The notes under the pieces are model-generated. The model saw only the letters and a program-made list of their open reading frames with translations, was not told the DNA's origin and did no database searches. A stretch of DNA of 64,000 nt from Chaetoderma sp. LZ-2023a (Eukaryota > Mollusca > Caudofoveata > Chaetodermatida > Chaetodermatidae): assembly GCA_034401795.1 (NCBI GenBank), contig CM067359.1, forward strand, positions 139,292,816-139,356,815. The letters run 5' to 3'. This document shows, one piece after another, positions 45,516 to 55,575 of this stretch. The stretch's first letter is position 1. Each line of letters opens with the position of its first letter. A program made the position numbers and the translations under genes.

Positions 45516-45585
45516 ATGTAATTAATTACATTGTAAGGAGATTATTTATGTACAATATGATCTGTAGTAGGGTTAAGAGCTAGTG

Positions 45586-45806
45586 TTAACCCTTTAACCC
45601 TCGAATTTGCTCAAGAAAATTACAATTTTCTCATAGAAAATGCCCATTTGCAGACCAAGAAAAGACTATTTTTGAAATGTTACCACTGGAATGACTGGCT
45701 CGGTTATCGAGCCAGTCATTCCTGTGGTAAATTTTCAAAAATAGTCTTCTCTTGGTCTGCAAATGGACATTTCTAATTTTGGAAGATATGAGTGTTAATG
45801 GGTTAA
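45586..45806 (-). repeat. Family A copy A44, alpha end shortened
   Basis: A perfect-looking hairpin. After GGACATTTCT it jumps to GGAAGATATGAGTG. Confidence 0.8.
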
Positions 45807-46420
45807 GCATACAGAGTCTATCATTAATAAATATATATGTACATTCATAAATTGTATTAGCAATATTTGTTTATGTATAGATTTCGATTAGATATATGCA
45901 TGCGACGGGAAATGAATGAATACACACTATGGTCAAGCTACCTGCTGCTCGTTATCAAACATCAAAGGGAATCTCTATACAGGTATGGTAATGAAAAGAA
46001 GCCGGCCATGTCAAAGCTTTTCTAACAGGGAATCAGTCATACTAAGGCGATAATATATGTATCCATTAATCATGTATCTATGACTGACCGGCGGTCACTC
46101 CAGAGTATCAGGATTGAGTGACCATTGTCCAACAAAATGTGTGCCGATATATTAGCAACATAGATATAAATATAAAATTATAGATCTATTTACAATCAAG
46201 AATTTGGTTATATGCAAAGCTACATGTACTTAATGGTCATAATGTTCCGCACTGGTACAGCTTTAAAATACACAACAGCAACTGTTGCTTGAAATTCATA
46301 ATTAGTTAGTATTTTAACATATGAGCGCAGGAATGTGTTACGGTTGCTGGGGACCATGCACACCTTATTAGGTCTGGGACCTATCATCAGTCCCTGGTCC
46401 AGTCGTACTCCAGCAATTTT
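45807..46420. other. No gene recognised
   Basis: Unique AT-rich sequence. Confidence 0.4.
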
Positions 46421-46659
46421 TTAACCCTTTAATGGTCATGCCGGCCAAAATCGGCCTCTGTTATGGTCTTGCGAAATGTCCATTTACAGGCCAGAATACA
46501 ATTTTTGAAAAATTTACCACTGGAATGACTGGCTCGATAACCTAACCAGTCACTCCCGTGATATATTTTCAAAAATTGTATTCTCTTGGTCTGTAAATGG
46601 ACATTCAATAAGCAGATATTTAAATTTTTCTTGACCAAATTTGACCATTAAAAGTTTAA
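46421..46659 (+). repeat. Family A copy A45, whole (GAATACAA subtype)
   Basis: The left arm has TTTACAGGCCAGAATACAA and the right arm has the matching TTGTATTCTCTTGGTCTGTA. Ends are of the GGTCA type. Confidence 0.85.
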
Positions 46660-46939
46660 ATCTAGATGAAGTCAGAGGCAGAGCACATTAGTGCATCTCT
46701 AAATGACACATCTGAGCAAGGAGCCTCTCTACTGGGCTGAAACATACAGGGAGGAGGGGGGGAGGATGGTGTGTCTAAGTATAGACTTTAATAAACCTGA
46801 CCATTAAATAAATGGTTTAACGATGACAGACATGTAGATGACTGAACTGCTGGGGAGCTAGCAAATGGGAATCGGTTTTCAAGCTGTACTATCACTCCGG
46901 TCAGCGGCTTAATCCTGTAGTATTACGCATGTCCATAAT
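46660..46939. other. No gene recognised
   Basis: Contains a short G-rich tract at about 46751-46765. Confidence 0.4.
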
Positions 46940-47182
46940 TCAATCCACCGGTTAACGGTCAAGCAGGCAGAACCCCGCCTCTGCAATGGTCTCGAGGAAT
47001 TCCCAATAAGCCCCATTTGCACTTACGCAAAGATAACCACTTTTGTAAATTTACTACTGCAATGCCTGGCTTGATAACTAAGCCAGTCATTCCAGTGGTA
47101 AATTCGCAAAAAAAATTGTCTTCTGGTCAATATTTAATGGGCAACTATTTTGATTTTCTTGACTAAATTTGTCAATTTTAGA
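46940..47182 (+). repeat. Family A copy A46, diverged
   Basis: CGGTTAACGGTCAAGCAGGC start. The hairpin centre is kept and the beta end is decayed. Confidence 0.7.
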
Positions 47183-47588
47183 ATAAAGAAGCCAACAAAC
47201 AGCAATGTGACCCACAAATTTCTGTATCTCATTAATTGCATGTATTAACCATTAGCGGCATAATGACAGGTGTGTTTGATACAGTGAGATTAATTCAGTT
47301 TGTAGAAATCAATCATTTACATGTGTCTATGTATTGATTAATTATCTGTTATCCAATTAATAATTCAGTAGCTCATTAACAAATCCTTTGTACACTCAGA
47401 CAATCACCCGATAGCGACACAGGTATAAAGAAACATTAAAATAATAAATGTCTGGTCAAGATCGATTGATGACTAAATGACTTTTTTTTAAGAAAATGTG
47501 TGAAAAATATTAGACTGTATATAAAATGAATTAAATTCATGTAATATTCATGATGTGTGGCTAAAATCATTCCATTTCTCATTGGATA
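47183..47588. other. No gene recognised
   Basis: Unique AT-rich sequence. Confidence 0.4.
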
Positions 47589-47831
47589 TTAACTCATTAA
47601 CACTCAAGCCACCTAAAAAACAACTTCTGCAGTGGCCTTGAGAAGTGTCCATTTCAAGACCAAGAAATGAAGACCATTTTGGAAAATTTATCACTAGAAT
47701 AACGGGCTCGATAACCGCGCCAGTCATTCAAGTGGTAAATCTTCAATAATAACTTTCTCTTGGTTTGCAAATGGACATTTTCTAAGAGAAAACTGAATTT
47801 TTTAAAACAAATTTGAGGATTCAAAAGTTAA
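47589..47831 (+). repeat. Family A copy A47
   Basis: TTAACTCATTAACACTCAAG start and TTCAAAAGTTAA end. It shares its TTAA with A48. Confidence 0.8.
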
Positions 47832-48011
47832 CACTCCAAGCACTTGAATGTCTATTTGCAGGCCAAGATAAGACTATTTTTGAAAATTTACCACTGGAAT
47901 GACTGGCTCGGTCATTCCTGTGGTAAATTTTCAAAAATTGTCTTCTCTTCGCCTGCAAATGGACATTTCTCAAGACCTCTGCAGAAGCCGGTTTTGTCCT
48001 GAAAAGGTTAA
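47828..48011 (-). repeat. Family A copy A48, shortened loop
   Basis: The centre reads GACTGGCTCGGTCATTCC: the loop-proximal part of one arm is deleted. Confidence 0.8.
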
Positions 48012-48946
48012 AATCTATTGCAGTATTCATAATAATAAACGGGCATTCTCCAATTCTCCATTCTCCATTCTTCTAGCGATCTGTTAATTGTTCTTGATTT
48101 TAATTTAATCTAGGATTTTGTATGTTACAGAAATGGGGGGCTCATCCAGGATTTTTGTTGATATTATATCATCTACAAAATTGGAGCCAGTCACCCACCC
48201 CCTCATATCATAGAATGTGTATCTCAGCTGCTTTTATAACCTAGAGTTAGAATGGTTCAACCAATTATTACTTTAGTAATGAGGTTTAACAAGAACAAGA
48301 CATTCAATACAATTACTGTAGCCATTCTCCAGTTCCAGCCAATTTGCCAAGCAACCGGTGGAGATATCCTATACATGTATGTGTATATACATTCCACCGG
48401 CCACTGTTCTGGTCACATTCATCAAAGGGGAGGGAAGGGAACGGAGTACAGTACATGCTTGAAATACGAACATGACTTCAAATGCTTTTCACACATTTTC
48501 CTATGACCTATATTTACAAAATGAAAAGCAAAAACTATATTCTCAAGACACCATATACAAAGCCTGTGTTTGTGTTCTGCACATTGAAGCTATTTATCTT
48601 TCGGAGCTTACTATTTACATACATACATACACAGAAGCTACAGGCATGTATGTATGTCTCAGATATTTATCAGCCAAGAACAACAACTGCCAACATTCAC
48701 TGTTCCTAACTTATCTTAACAGGAATCGAGTTGAATGTTGAATTTCTCGAACAGACTGCCCTTTAGAGCTTTTTATATCTAAGTGTAAAACTAATATGGA
48801 TATTTCAGAAATAGTTTGACGAAAAATTACTAATGCTAGAAATACTTTTAGTAAAACTTTTAAAAATATTAGTGAAGCATGATTTTAACCGATTACTATT
48901 TAGTAAATATACGTTATTCGATCATAGAACGAGAGGGAAACCAGGG
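48012..48946. other. No gene recognised
   Basis: Overlapping plus-strand frames at 48472-48741 cover ACATACATAC-type repeats. No domain is visible. Confidence 0.4.
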
Positions 48947-49182
48947 TTAACAATTTAACTCTCAAGCTGGCAAAAATAAGTTTTGCACCGGTCTTGGGAT
49001 TTGTTCATTTGCAGACAAAGAGAACACTATTTTTTTTAATTTACCACTGGAATTACTGGCTCAATATCCGAGCCAGTCATTCCAGTAGTAAATGTTAAAA
49101 AATAATCTCTTGGTCTGCAAATGGACATTTTCCATAAGAAAAATAACATTTTCTTGAACAAATTTGCGGGTTAACATGTTAA
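48947..49182 (+). repeat. Family A copy A49
   Basis: TTAACAATTTAACTCTCAAG start and GCGGGTTAACATGTTAA end. The arms are good. Confidence 0.8.
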
Positions 49183-49825
49183 TATCTATGGTTCAGTTCC
49201 TGCTCCAAAACAAATATACAGAATGATTTGTGCAGCACCAGTATCTCAGATGCTGCCCGTCTATAAGCCACAAAAGCAAACACACTAATACATCTCACGC
49301 TCTCTCGGTGGATATGTGTATGTAAAAATATCCCCAAACCATATGCTCAAAACATTTCCCCCGACTTGTCAAGAAAAATATATATATTCCCCGACTCTTG
49401 AGCTCTTTTGTTGGCAACGGGAATTCTGAAGAGAAAAGCGGTCTGTAAACTTGGCTGTAATAATTAGTGACAACACGGCACCTCACTCGGGTAACCGCAG
49501 TGTCTCTCCAGGATTCAACGCTTAAAGACCATAAGACATTGACTGTGAATCATATTGGTAAATGTTTTACTATACACCCGATATATAAAAATAATATACG
49601 TTTGTACAAAACAGAAACCAAGGTAGAAAGTACAAGACGACCTACTGAGATTCTGGCTGGGGCACTGACGGGTTTTACAAATTCCAACAGTGTTCCTGCG
49701 TCTCTATATCACTGCCAGCTGCTGCGGGCCATTTATCCATTTTGCTACACTTCATTTGCCATTCATCATAAGTGTATAATTGTAGACCACCATTTAACAC
49801 ATCACACCCTTACATTTGTTCAGGA
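49183..49825. other. No gene recognised
   Basis: A 133-codon plus-strand frame (49467-49868) runs into B7 and shows no domain, so it is probably chance. Confidence 0.4.
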
Positions 49826-50285
49826 CAATGGAGGAATCCAGTTTTTGCTGTGCCCCACCCATCTTTAGCTAAGCTCCACCCACACTTCACCCATACTGGG
49901 ATCGATCTATCCGTGAGCTCCTTCACGATCAATTTCCAGAAAACTATACATGTAAGCTGCAGAATGTTTTCAAACTAATTTGACTAGGCACTATTGCTGC
50001 TGGCAGCAACAGCGTCCAGCCAAAATATTCAACATCATGTTTATTAAATAGTAAAGACATACAATTCATACAACAATGCTTAGTCTGTCATGAATTAAGC
50101 GTTCATAATGAACTTAGTTATGTCATTCATGACCCAATTGATTATGACATCAGCATACATGTCACGATTATGATGTCATATGATTGATGGATAAACTGGA
50201 ATCCTCCATTGATTATGATGTCATCCTACACGTCACCTAGTTGATAATGACACCATATGATTGATGGATAAACTGGAATCCTCTA
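49826..50285 (+). repeat. Family B copy B7 with duplicated right end
   Basis: Start GGAATCCAGTTTTTGC. The last 72 bp (GATTATGATGTCAT to GGAATCCTC) occurs twice in tandem, at about 50140-50213 and 50214-50285. Confidence 0.75.
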
Positions 50286-50463
50286 TTTCAATTTTCTAAT
50301 AGACAATCTACATGTACATCTGCAAGCGAAGAAATTTTTTTTTTAAATCTATCACTGGATTGACTAGCTTAGTTATCAAGCCAGTCATTCTAGTTATAAA
50401 ATTCACAAAAATCTTCTCTTGTTCCGCAATTTTCTTGAACAAAGTTTTAGTGTTAAAGTGTTA
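50282..50463 (-). repeat. Family A copy A50, diverged
   Basis: Left AATTTTCTAATAGACAATCT; arms around CTTAGTTATCAAGCC; the end is shortened. 50464-50774 shows no gene. Confidence 0.6.
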
Positions 50464-50774
50464 TTCATTCAGAAACTGATTTCCACGATGGCCACGGGTT
50501 GTGTGATCCACTTTGGTCTATGGACCACCATCAAATTAGATAGGTTTGAACTCTCTTCTCCAAACAGTCCATGAACCTACATGTAAGAGTGTATCTTAAA
50601 ACAGAGTCAGACTGGCGATGCTTTAGGGGTTGTGACATCAAATGACTAGAAAGGGCCCAGAGGGCTCTGGGCCCAGGGATGATAAAAGGAGGCTCGGAGC
50701 AAGAGGGTACTTGTACCATTGGCTTAAAATAATCATACAAACCTTCAGGCCTAAGCGGAGGTAGACATGTATTA

Positions 50775-50979
50775 TTAACCCCTACCACTCTGATGTCAAT
50801 GTTCTATCTATTTATTGTGTCAGTAGCAAAGAAACTGGTGTACACTTTTAAACAATTTTGGTGAACGATGTTGCTGTCGCTGTCATCTTCCACCAAATTT
50901 GTTGAAAAACAAACACCAGTTCATCTTTTAATTTAATTTGAAAATTAAAAATTTTGACACCAGAGTGGCAAGGGTTTAA
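50775..50979. repeat. Family C copy C6
   Basis: TTAACCCCTACCACTCTGAT start and AGTGGCAAGGGTTTAA end. The hairpin loop region is shortened. Confidence 0.8.
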
Positions 50980-51588
50980 GAATGCTTACTCCATAGGAAG
51001 TCACATTAAATTTTCACTATATATATATCTTAACTATTTTTGTGGTATAAGTAAGAGAGCAGACAGAAAACAGACATACATTTACTGTGTCTGGGCAGAT
51101 AGATAAGACAGACAGATATTATCCATATCGTATCCTTCTGTCTATGAAGAACTAGTGTATTCCTTTAAGGAGACAAATCTTAGCAAAAATAGGCTACACC
51201 CTGGTAACAAAATGCTATAAAAACGGGGAAAAAACATTTACTTGAGTCTTTAAGCCCACAAATGTGAAATTTATGAGAGGAAACTGTTACCAATTATATC
51301 AAACACTTGAGAATGCGCTATTGGTACAGCAGCTATGTGCCTGTACTCCGCCTAGCAGCGGTCTTGACTCTTGAGTTCATAAATTTTGTGCTTATTGCAC
51401 TGTTTTACAGACTAGGAGCGCTATGTCATAATTCAAAAGACTGTTTTGTACATACTGCCAGAATGTGAGTGTGATTAAGAGACTGCCATCCTGTAACTTA
51501 TCATATGTTCAGTTCTGCTGAAAGGAAGTGGGACATGGTACGTGTACTGGTATTTATAATCTTATAAACACAGGGTAGGCCCTTGAAA
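50980..51588. other. No gene recognised
   Basis: Unique AT-rich sequence. Confidence 0.4.
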
Positions 51589-51812
51589 TTAACGCTAGCC
51601 AGGTCAACACGCATATTTTTTCAAGAAAATGTCCATTTACAGCCTAACTTCACTAAGAGAAGATTTTTGAAAATTTACCAATTGAATGACAGGCTCAGCC
51701 ATCGAGAAATTCATTCCAGTAGTACATTTTCAAAAATAATCTTCTATTTGTCTGCAAATGGACGTTTCTCAATATGACTGCAGAAGCCGCGTTTGGCTGA
51801 CTTGAGGGTTAA
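51589..51812 (-). repeat. Family A copy A51
   Basis: TTAACGCTAGCCAGGTC start, arms with mismatches, and a GGCTGACTTGAGGGTTAA end. Confidence 0.7.
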
Positions 51813-51879
51813 AGCAGAAATTTGCCTTGGGTTTCTGGTATTCATGACCAACCTAGTGGACTCTGTGATCATTTCCTAG

Positions 51880-51933
51880 CCACCAAATGGACATTGCTCA
51901 AGACCAAACAAAGTAGAGGTCACTTTGGCTGGT
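51880..51933 (-). repeat. Family A fragment, right end
   Basis: CCAAATGGACATTGCTCAAG through TTTGGCTGG, abutting A52. Confidence 0.55.
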
Positions 51934-52177
51934 TTAACTTTTTAACACTCATATCAGCCAAAAACAGCTTCTGCAGTGGTCTTAAGAAATCTCCATTTGC
52001 ACACTAAGAGAAGGCTTGGTTTTTTTTAATTTGCCACTGAAATGACTGGCTCAATAACCAAGCAAGTCATTCCAGTAGAAAACTTTCTAAAATAGTCTTC
52101 TCTTTATCTGCAAATGGACATTTCTTAAATGTGAAAATTTAAATTTTTTATAACAAATTCACGGGTTAAAGGGTTAA
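51934..52177 (+). repeat. Family A copy A52, whole
   Basis: Start TTAACTTTTTAACACTCATA and end GGGTTAAAGGGTTAA. It contains the internal GTCTTAAGAAAT word that is the insertion target in A42. Confidence 0.85.
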
Positions 52178-52183
52178 CAGTAT

Positions 52184-52918
52184 AATATGCTATATGTCCC
52201 TTATCTATGCTTTATGTCCCTTATCTGTGCTTTATGTCCCTTATCTATGCTTTATATCCCTTATCTATGCTTTAAGTCCCTTATCTATCATTTATATCCC
52301 TTATCTATGCTTTATGTCCCTTATCTATGCTTTATGTCCCTTATCTATGTTTTATGTTCCTTATCTATGCTTTATATCCCTTATCTATGCTTTATGTCCC
52401 TTATCTATGCTTTATATCCCTTATCTATGCTTTATGTCCCTTATCTATGCTTTATGTCCCTTATCTGTGCTTTATGTCCCTTATCTATGCTTTATGTCCC
52501 TTATCTGTGCTTTATGTCCCTTATCTATGCTTTAAGTCCCTTATCAGTGCTTTATGTCCCTTATCTATCCTTTAAGTCCCTTATCTATCCTTTATATCCC
52601 TTATCTATGCTTTATATCCCTTATCTATGCTTTAAGTCCCTTATCTATGCTTTATATCCCTTATCTATGCTTTAAGTCCCTTATCAGTGCTTTATGTCCC
52701 TTATCTGTGCTTTATGTCCCTTATCTATCCTTTATATCCCTTATCTATGCTTTATGTTCCTTATCTATGCTTTATATCCCTTATCTATGCTTTAAGTCCC
52801 TTATCAGTGCTTTATGTCCCTTATCTATGCTTTTTGTCCATTATCTATGCTTTATGTCCCTTATCTATGCTTTATGTACCTTATCTATACTTTATGTCCC
52901 TTATCTATGCTTTATGCC
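52184..52918. repeat. Tandem array: about 36 copies of a 20-bp unit
   Basis: The unit is TTATGTCCCTTATCTATGCT with variants (ATATCCC, AAGTCCC, CTGTGC, CAGTGC). All three plus-strand frames are free of stops, giving repetitive 80-160 codon open frames that I regard as artefacts. Some variants recur in blocks, as if multi-unit segments were duplicated. Confidence 0.95.
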
Positions 52919-52997
52919 AGAGAGAATAAAAAATGAACATGCAAGCCTCAATTTCCATCTCTTTAAACCTACATGCTCCTTAACAATCCTCCTTAAC

Positions 52998-53245
52998 AAT
53001 AGAGGAATCCGGTTTCAGCTATGCCCCGCCCATCTTTAGCTAAGCTCCACCCACACTTCACCTGTGTTGGGATCGATCGATCCCTGAACTACATCAACAT
53101 AAATTTCCAGAAAACTATACATGTAAGCTATTGAATATTTTGCAACTACTATGACTGGGTACTGTTGCAAAATATTCAACAGAACATTTATTAAATAATA
53201 GACACACAATATGTACAAAAAAACATAGTCCGTCTTCAAATATGC
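52998..53245 (+). repeat. Family B copy B8, left part
   Basis: GGAATCCGGTTTCAGCTATG start, GGGATCGATCGATCCCTG, and a shortened hairpin, ending at the target duplication GTCTTCAAATATGC (53232-53245). Confidence 0.8.
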
Positions 53246-53527
53246 GCTGTTTGCAACAAACAATACGTGGGAGAAACCAAGAGAGAATTCCAGATCCGTA
53301 TCAAAGAACATTTGAGAGATGTCAACAAACATAAAGACGCACCGGTCACACTACATATCAACCTGCCAGGACACGATACAAATAGTATCAGATACAGAGT
53401 CATAGAAGTTCTGCGCCACGATCCTGATAGCACTGAGGCCACCGCCTCACGCAAGGACCGAGAATCTTACTGGATCCACCAACTCCATCCGATGGACCCT
53501 GTTGGTATTAATCACGCAGATTGGTAA
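53246..53527 (+). CDS. GIY-YIG endonuclease C-terminal fragment of a Penelope-like element
   Basis: About 93 codons, cut at the 5' end by truncation. The frame reads VCNKQYVGETKREFQIRIKE then HLRDV. It matches the YVGET and R-x3-R-x2-EH pattern of Penelope-type GIY-YIG domains, where a C-x2-C pair precedes YVG; the first cysteine is supplied by the target sequence at the junction. Near the C-terminus RESYWIHQL matches the conserved glutamate motif of the nuclease. In whole elements this domain follows the reverse transcriptase and nicks DNA for target-primed insertion. Here it is a remnant without start or polymerase and is not expected to act alone. Confidence 0.75.
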   Translation, partial: AVCNKQYVGETKREFQIRIKEHLRDVNKHKDAPVTLHINLPGHDTNSIRYRVIEVLRHDPDSTEATASRKDRESYWIHQLHPMDPVGINHADW

Positions 53528-53721
53528 CCCCCAACACCCTGTGGGTGAGACACCATATATACCATTGGTTACCAACTCTCCCAACTCGGGACAACAAACT
53601 ATGACGTCAAACCCAACATGTCACACACATAATACATTCATGTCACACATACATATGACGTCACGCTACAGTGACGTCACAACCCCAACCGCCAAAACCA
53701 CTTAGCGGTATTATTACTGTA

Positions 53722-53907
53722 ATGGCCAATTACACCTGTTCGATATGTGGTTCCCAGTTCAAACAAAATTCTAGTTTGTCACGGCATAAGTCTACCAAAC
53801 ACGGCAACCTCGCATGCATACCTTGTCAACAATGCAACGCAAGCTTCACAGGCAAAGAGGATCTAGACAGACACGTCAACAAGAAACACGAGTGGACCAC
53901 AAACTGA
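53722..53907 (+). CDS. Two-finger C2H2 zinc-finger open frame within the Penelope-like element
   Basis: It starts at ATG and encodes 61 residues. Two C2H2 fingers fill it: CSICGSQFKQNSSLSRHKST then KH, and CQQCNASFTGKEDLDRHVNK then KH. Both keep C-x2-C, the F/L hydrophobic positions and H-x4-H spacing. It lies about 195 bp after the GIY-YIG frame. In Penelope-like elements arranged with terminal direct repeats, the 5' part of the coding region can reappear downstream of the 3' end, so this may be the amino-terminal part of the element's protein rather than a separate gene. That reading is inference. A captured host finger is less likely but not excluded. Confidence 0.65.
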   Translation: MANYTCSICGSQFKQNSSLSRHKSTKHGNLACIPCQQCNASFTGKEDLDRHVNKKHEWTTN

Positions 53908-53946
53908 CAACTTCAGCCATCCACAGACACACAAGGTGAGAAGTAG

Positions 53947-54525
53947 CACACCCGCCAGGGGAGTAACTTCTCCCTTCCTGACCACCAACACATCTACGCT
54001 CACAACTGCACAAGAGGAACCTCTAGATTTGTCCACTACAACATTGTTCCAACTATCAACACCATCACTGCCGCTGAAGCGAGGTTCGGCACCTTAGAAC
54101 CACCTATACTTCCAGTAGTTCTCGACCTCGCTACTTTTGACAGAGAGCTCCACAAATTTCTATATTCAGACCCGCTTCCCAACAACAACTTTGTTCCAGC
54201 TGTCCCCACTAACAGCCACGAAGACGAGCACATTTTTGTTCCTCAAGCCGATATCAACTTTGACCTGCTGGACCACTCGTTTCCATCCATACCGGAGAGC
54301 GGGGTGAGTGACAACGAAGAGGAAGAGCAGCCCTCCCCTCACCAGTCTCCCATCAATCCGGCCCACGTCGTCCAGATTGATAGACCACTCTTCCCAGACA
54401 TCTCAGAGGTCGAAGAGAACCACATATTCCTCTCGCTCCCGCATGGATCGCATTTTGCATACACAGATCCACACACACAGAATAGAGGTAAGACTAATTC
54501 ACATAAATACATTCCTTATCTGTAA
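53947..54525 (+). pseudogene. Open acidic, proline-containing stretch after the zinc fingers
   Basis: The frame used by the fingers stays open here for about 190 codons. The product is rich in D, E, P and S (for example SDNEEEEQPSPHQSP) with hydrophobic patches such as LEPPILPVVLDLATF. No family is recognised. A GAG|GTAAGA donor-like site lies inside its end at 54488. Confidence 0.45.
54488..54493 (+). promoter_or_regulatory. Candidate 5' splice site (GTAAGA)
   Basis: AATAGAG|GTAAGA fits the donor consensus and occurs near the end of the open stretch. Some Penelope-like elements are known to keep introns. No acceptor is proposed. Confidence 0.4.
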
Positions 54526-54620
54526 ACCACAGATATAGCCGAGCAAATATATAATTTTAAAAAAAACGTTTTTTAAACAAATTTAGCCAAAAACCAGTTA
54601 CCCTAAACAAAGGTTTCAGA

Positions 54621-54672
54621 AGTCCTCTGATGAGTAACCTAAACTAGGTACGAAACGTGATGAGTCTGGATC
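54621..54672 (+). ncRNA. Candidate hammerhead ribozyme of the Penelope-like element
   Basis: The conserved box CTGATGA is at 54627-54633 and GAAA at 54652-54655. Between them GTAACCT and AGGTAC pair as stem II with one bulged A, and loop AAACT closes it. After GAAA, AC pairs with GT around a 7-nt loop as a minimal stem III, followed by C at 54666, the expected cleavage position. Stem I is short: TCC (54623-54625) with GGA (54668-54670), with a T-T mismatch next to the core. Minimal stem III is typical of hammerheads in Penelope-like elements. Cleavage activity is uncertain because of the weak stem I. Confidence 0.65.
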
Positions 54673-55079
54673 ACTGGGATGTGAAGTACACCACATCATT
54701 GATGCCTCTCTTTAGATATGCAATCTACGATCTCTTAAGAACAAATACCCTCCCATTCACCCAGGCACGGCAAAGATGAGCACGCATTATGCACCACCCC
54801 TAGGTGTGGCTGTGGGTACATGTGGGCGCGTATGTGTGCATGGACCACACGTCTACACATATGGGCCCTCATATAGCTGGGTAAATGAACCCACCGCCCT
54901 ACATGTCTAAGCTCCAACCTCCCCTAAAAACCATGGAGGAACTGAACTTGGAATTTCACATAAACCTCAAATTCAGCCCTTTTTTAGAAACAAATCCTCT
55001 TTATTTCTAAAAAAACAGGTTATTTCCTTTAAGAAAACTTCTTAAAGCACCATAACTAAACAGTTATCCGCACACAAAC

Positions 55080-55245
55080 GGCCAATAATGCCGGGTACAT
55101 ATACTGTGTACATGCGGCTAAAAGCGGGTATGGGCGGCTAACTAACCGCATCTAATGAGGGACAACATAGTTGCGGCGGAATGCGGTTAAATGCGGTAAT
55201 GGCGGGCAACACCGCATTCCCGCATTAGCCGCACCCAGATCGGAT
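55080..55245 (+). repeat. GC-rich hairpin region in the Penelope-like tail
   Basis: Repeated GCGGTTAA/ATGCGG words are followed by CCGCATTCCCGCATTAGCCG, allowing a long imperfect stem-loop. Its GC content is well above the surroundings. Confidence 0.55.
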
Positions 55246-55272
55246 GTAGCACAGTAACCCACACTGGGAACA

Positions 55273-55278
55273 TATAAA
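55273..55278 (+). promoter_or_regulatory. TATA-like box in the Penelope-like tail
   Basis: TATAAA lies in ACATATAAAGGG, with an initiator-like TTGGCATCCAG about 25-30 bp on and about 80 bp before the element's end. A promoter in the terminal repeat would be expected to drive an adjoining copy; none is present. Confidence 0.4.
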
Positions 55279-55359
55279 GGGTCAGAATCTGATCATTGGC
55301 ATCCAGACACTTCTTAAACTAAGAAAGCGTCAGGCAACTAGTTCTGGAGTTTAGTCATT

Positions 55360-55479
55360 GTCTTCAAATATGCATTCGTGATGTACTTATCTACGTCATA
55401 ATGACATCATTCAATATGATGTCACGTAGTTGATTATGACATCATATGATGGATGGATAAAATGGAAAGGTCCATTATG
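55360..55479 (+). repeat. Family B copy B8, right part
   Basis: It resumes with the target duplication GTCTTCAAATATGC, then TACGTCATAATGACATCA, GATTATGACATCATATGATG and AATGGAAAGGTCCATT. Confidence 0.8.
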
Positions 55480-55575
55480 TTCAAAATATTCAACAGAAAA
55501 TTCCTTACATTTTGTTCAAAATTGTTTTGGTTTGGAAACATTCTAACCTATTTATGCTCTGTACTGTAGTGAACA
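55480..55575 (+). repeat. Family K fragment
   Basis: CAAAATATTCAACAGAAAATT to TGGTTTGGAAACATTCTAAC and GCTCTGTACTGTAG, directly after B8. Confidence 0.5.

Larger units (their letters stand above)
53246..55359 (+). mobile_element. Penelope-like retroelement, 5'-truncated, inserted in B8
   Basis: GTCTTCAAATATGC occurs on both sides (53232-53245 and 55360-55373) and interrupts a B element that continues on the far side, so the insertion is precisely bounded. Inside, in order: the C-terminal part of a GIY-YIG endonuclease frame, a two-finger C2H2 frame, an acidic, proline-containing open stretch, a candidate hammerhead ribozyme, a GC-rich hairpin region and a TATA-like motif. GIY-YIG plus hammerhead is a known combination in Penelope-like elements. 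The reverse transcriptase is absent, as expected for 5' truncation. Confidence 0.75.

Noticed and set aside
49467-49868. 133-codon plus-strand frame
   Set aside because: It runs from unique sequence into family B copy B7, with no domain or splice support.
52187-53039. Long plus-strand open frames of MLYVPYLCF-type repeats
   Set aside because: They come from the 20-bp minisatellite, which lacks stops in all three frames.
53036-53454. Minus-strand frames opposite the GIY-YIG segment
   Set aside because: They are shadows of the plus-strand nuclease frame and the family B element.
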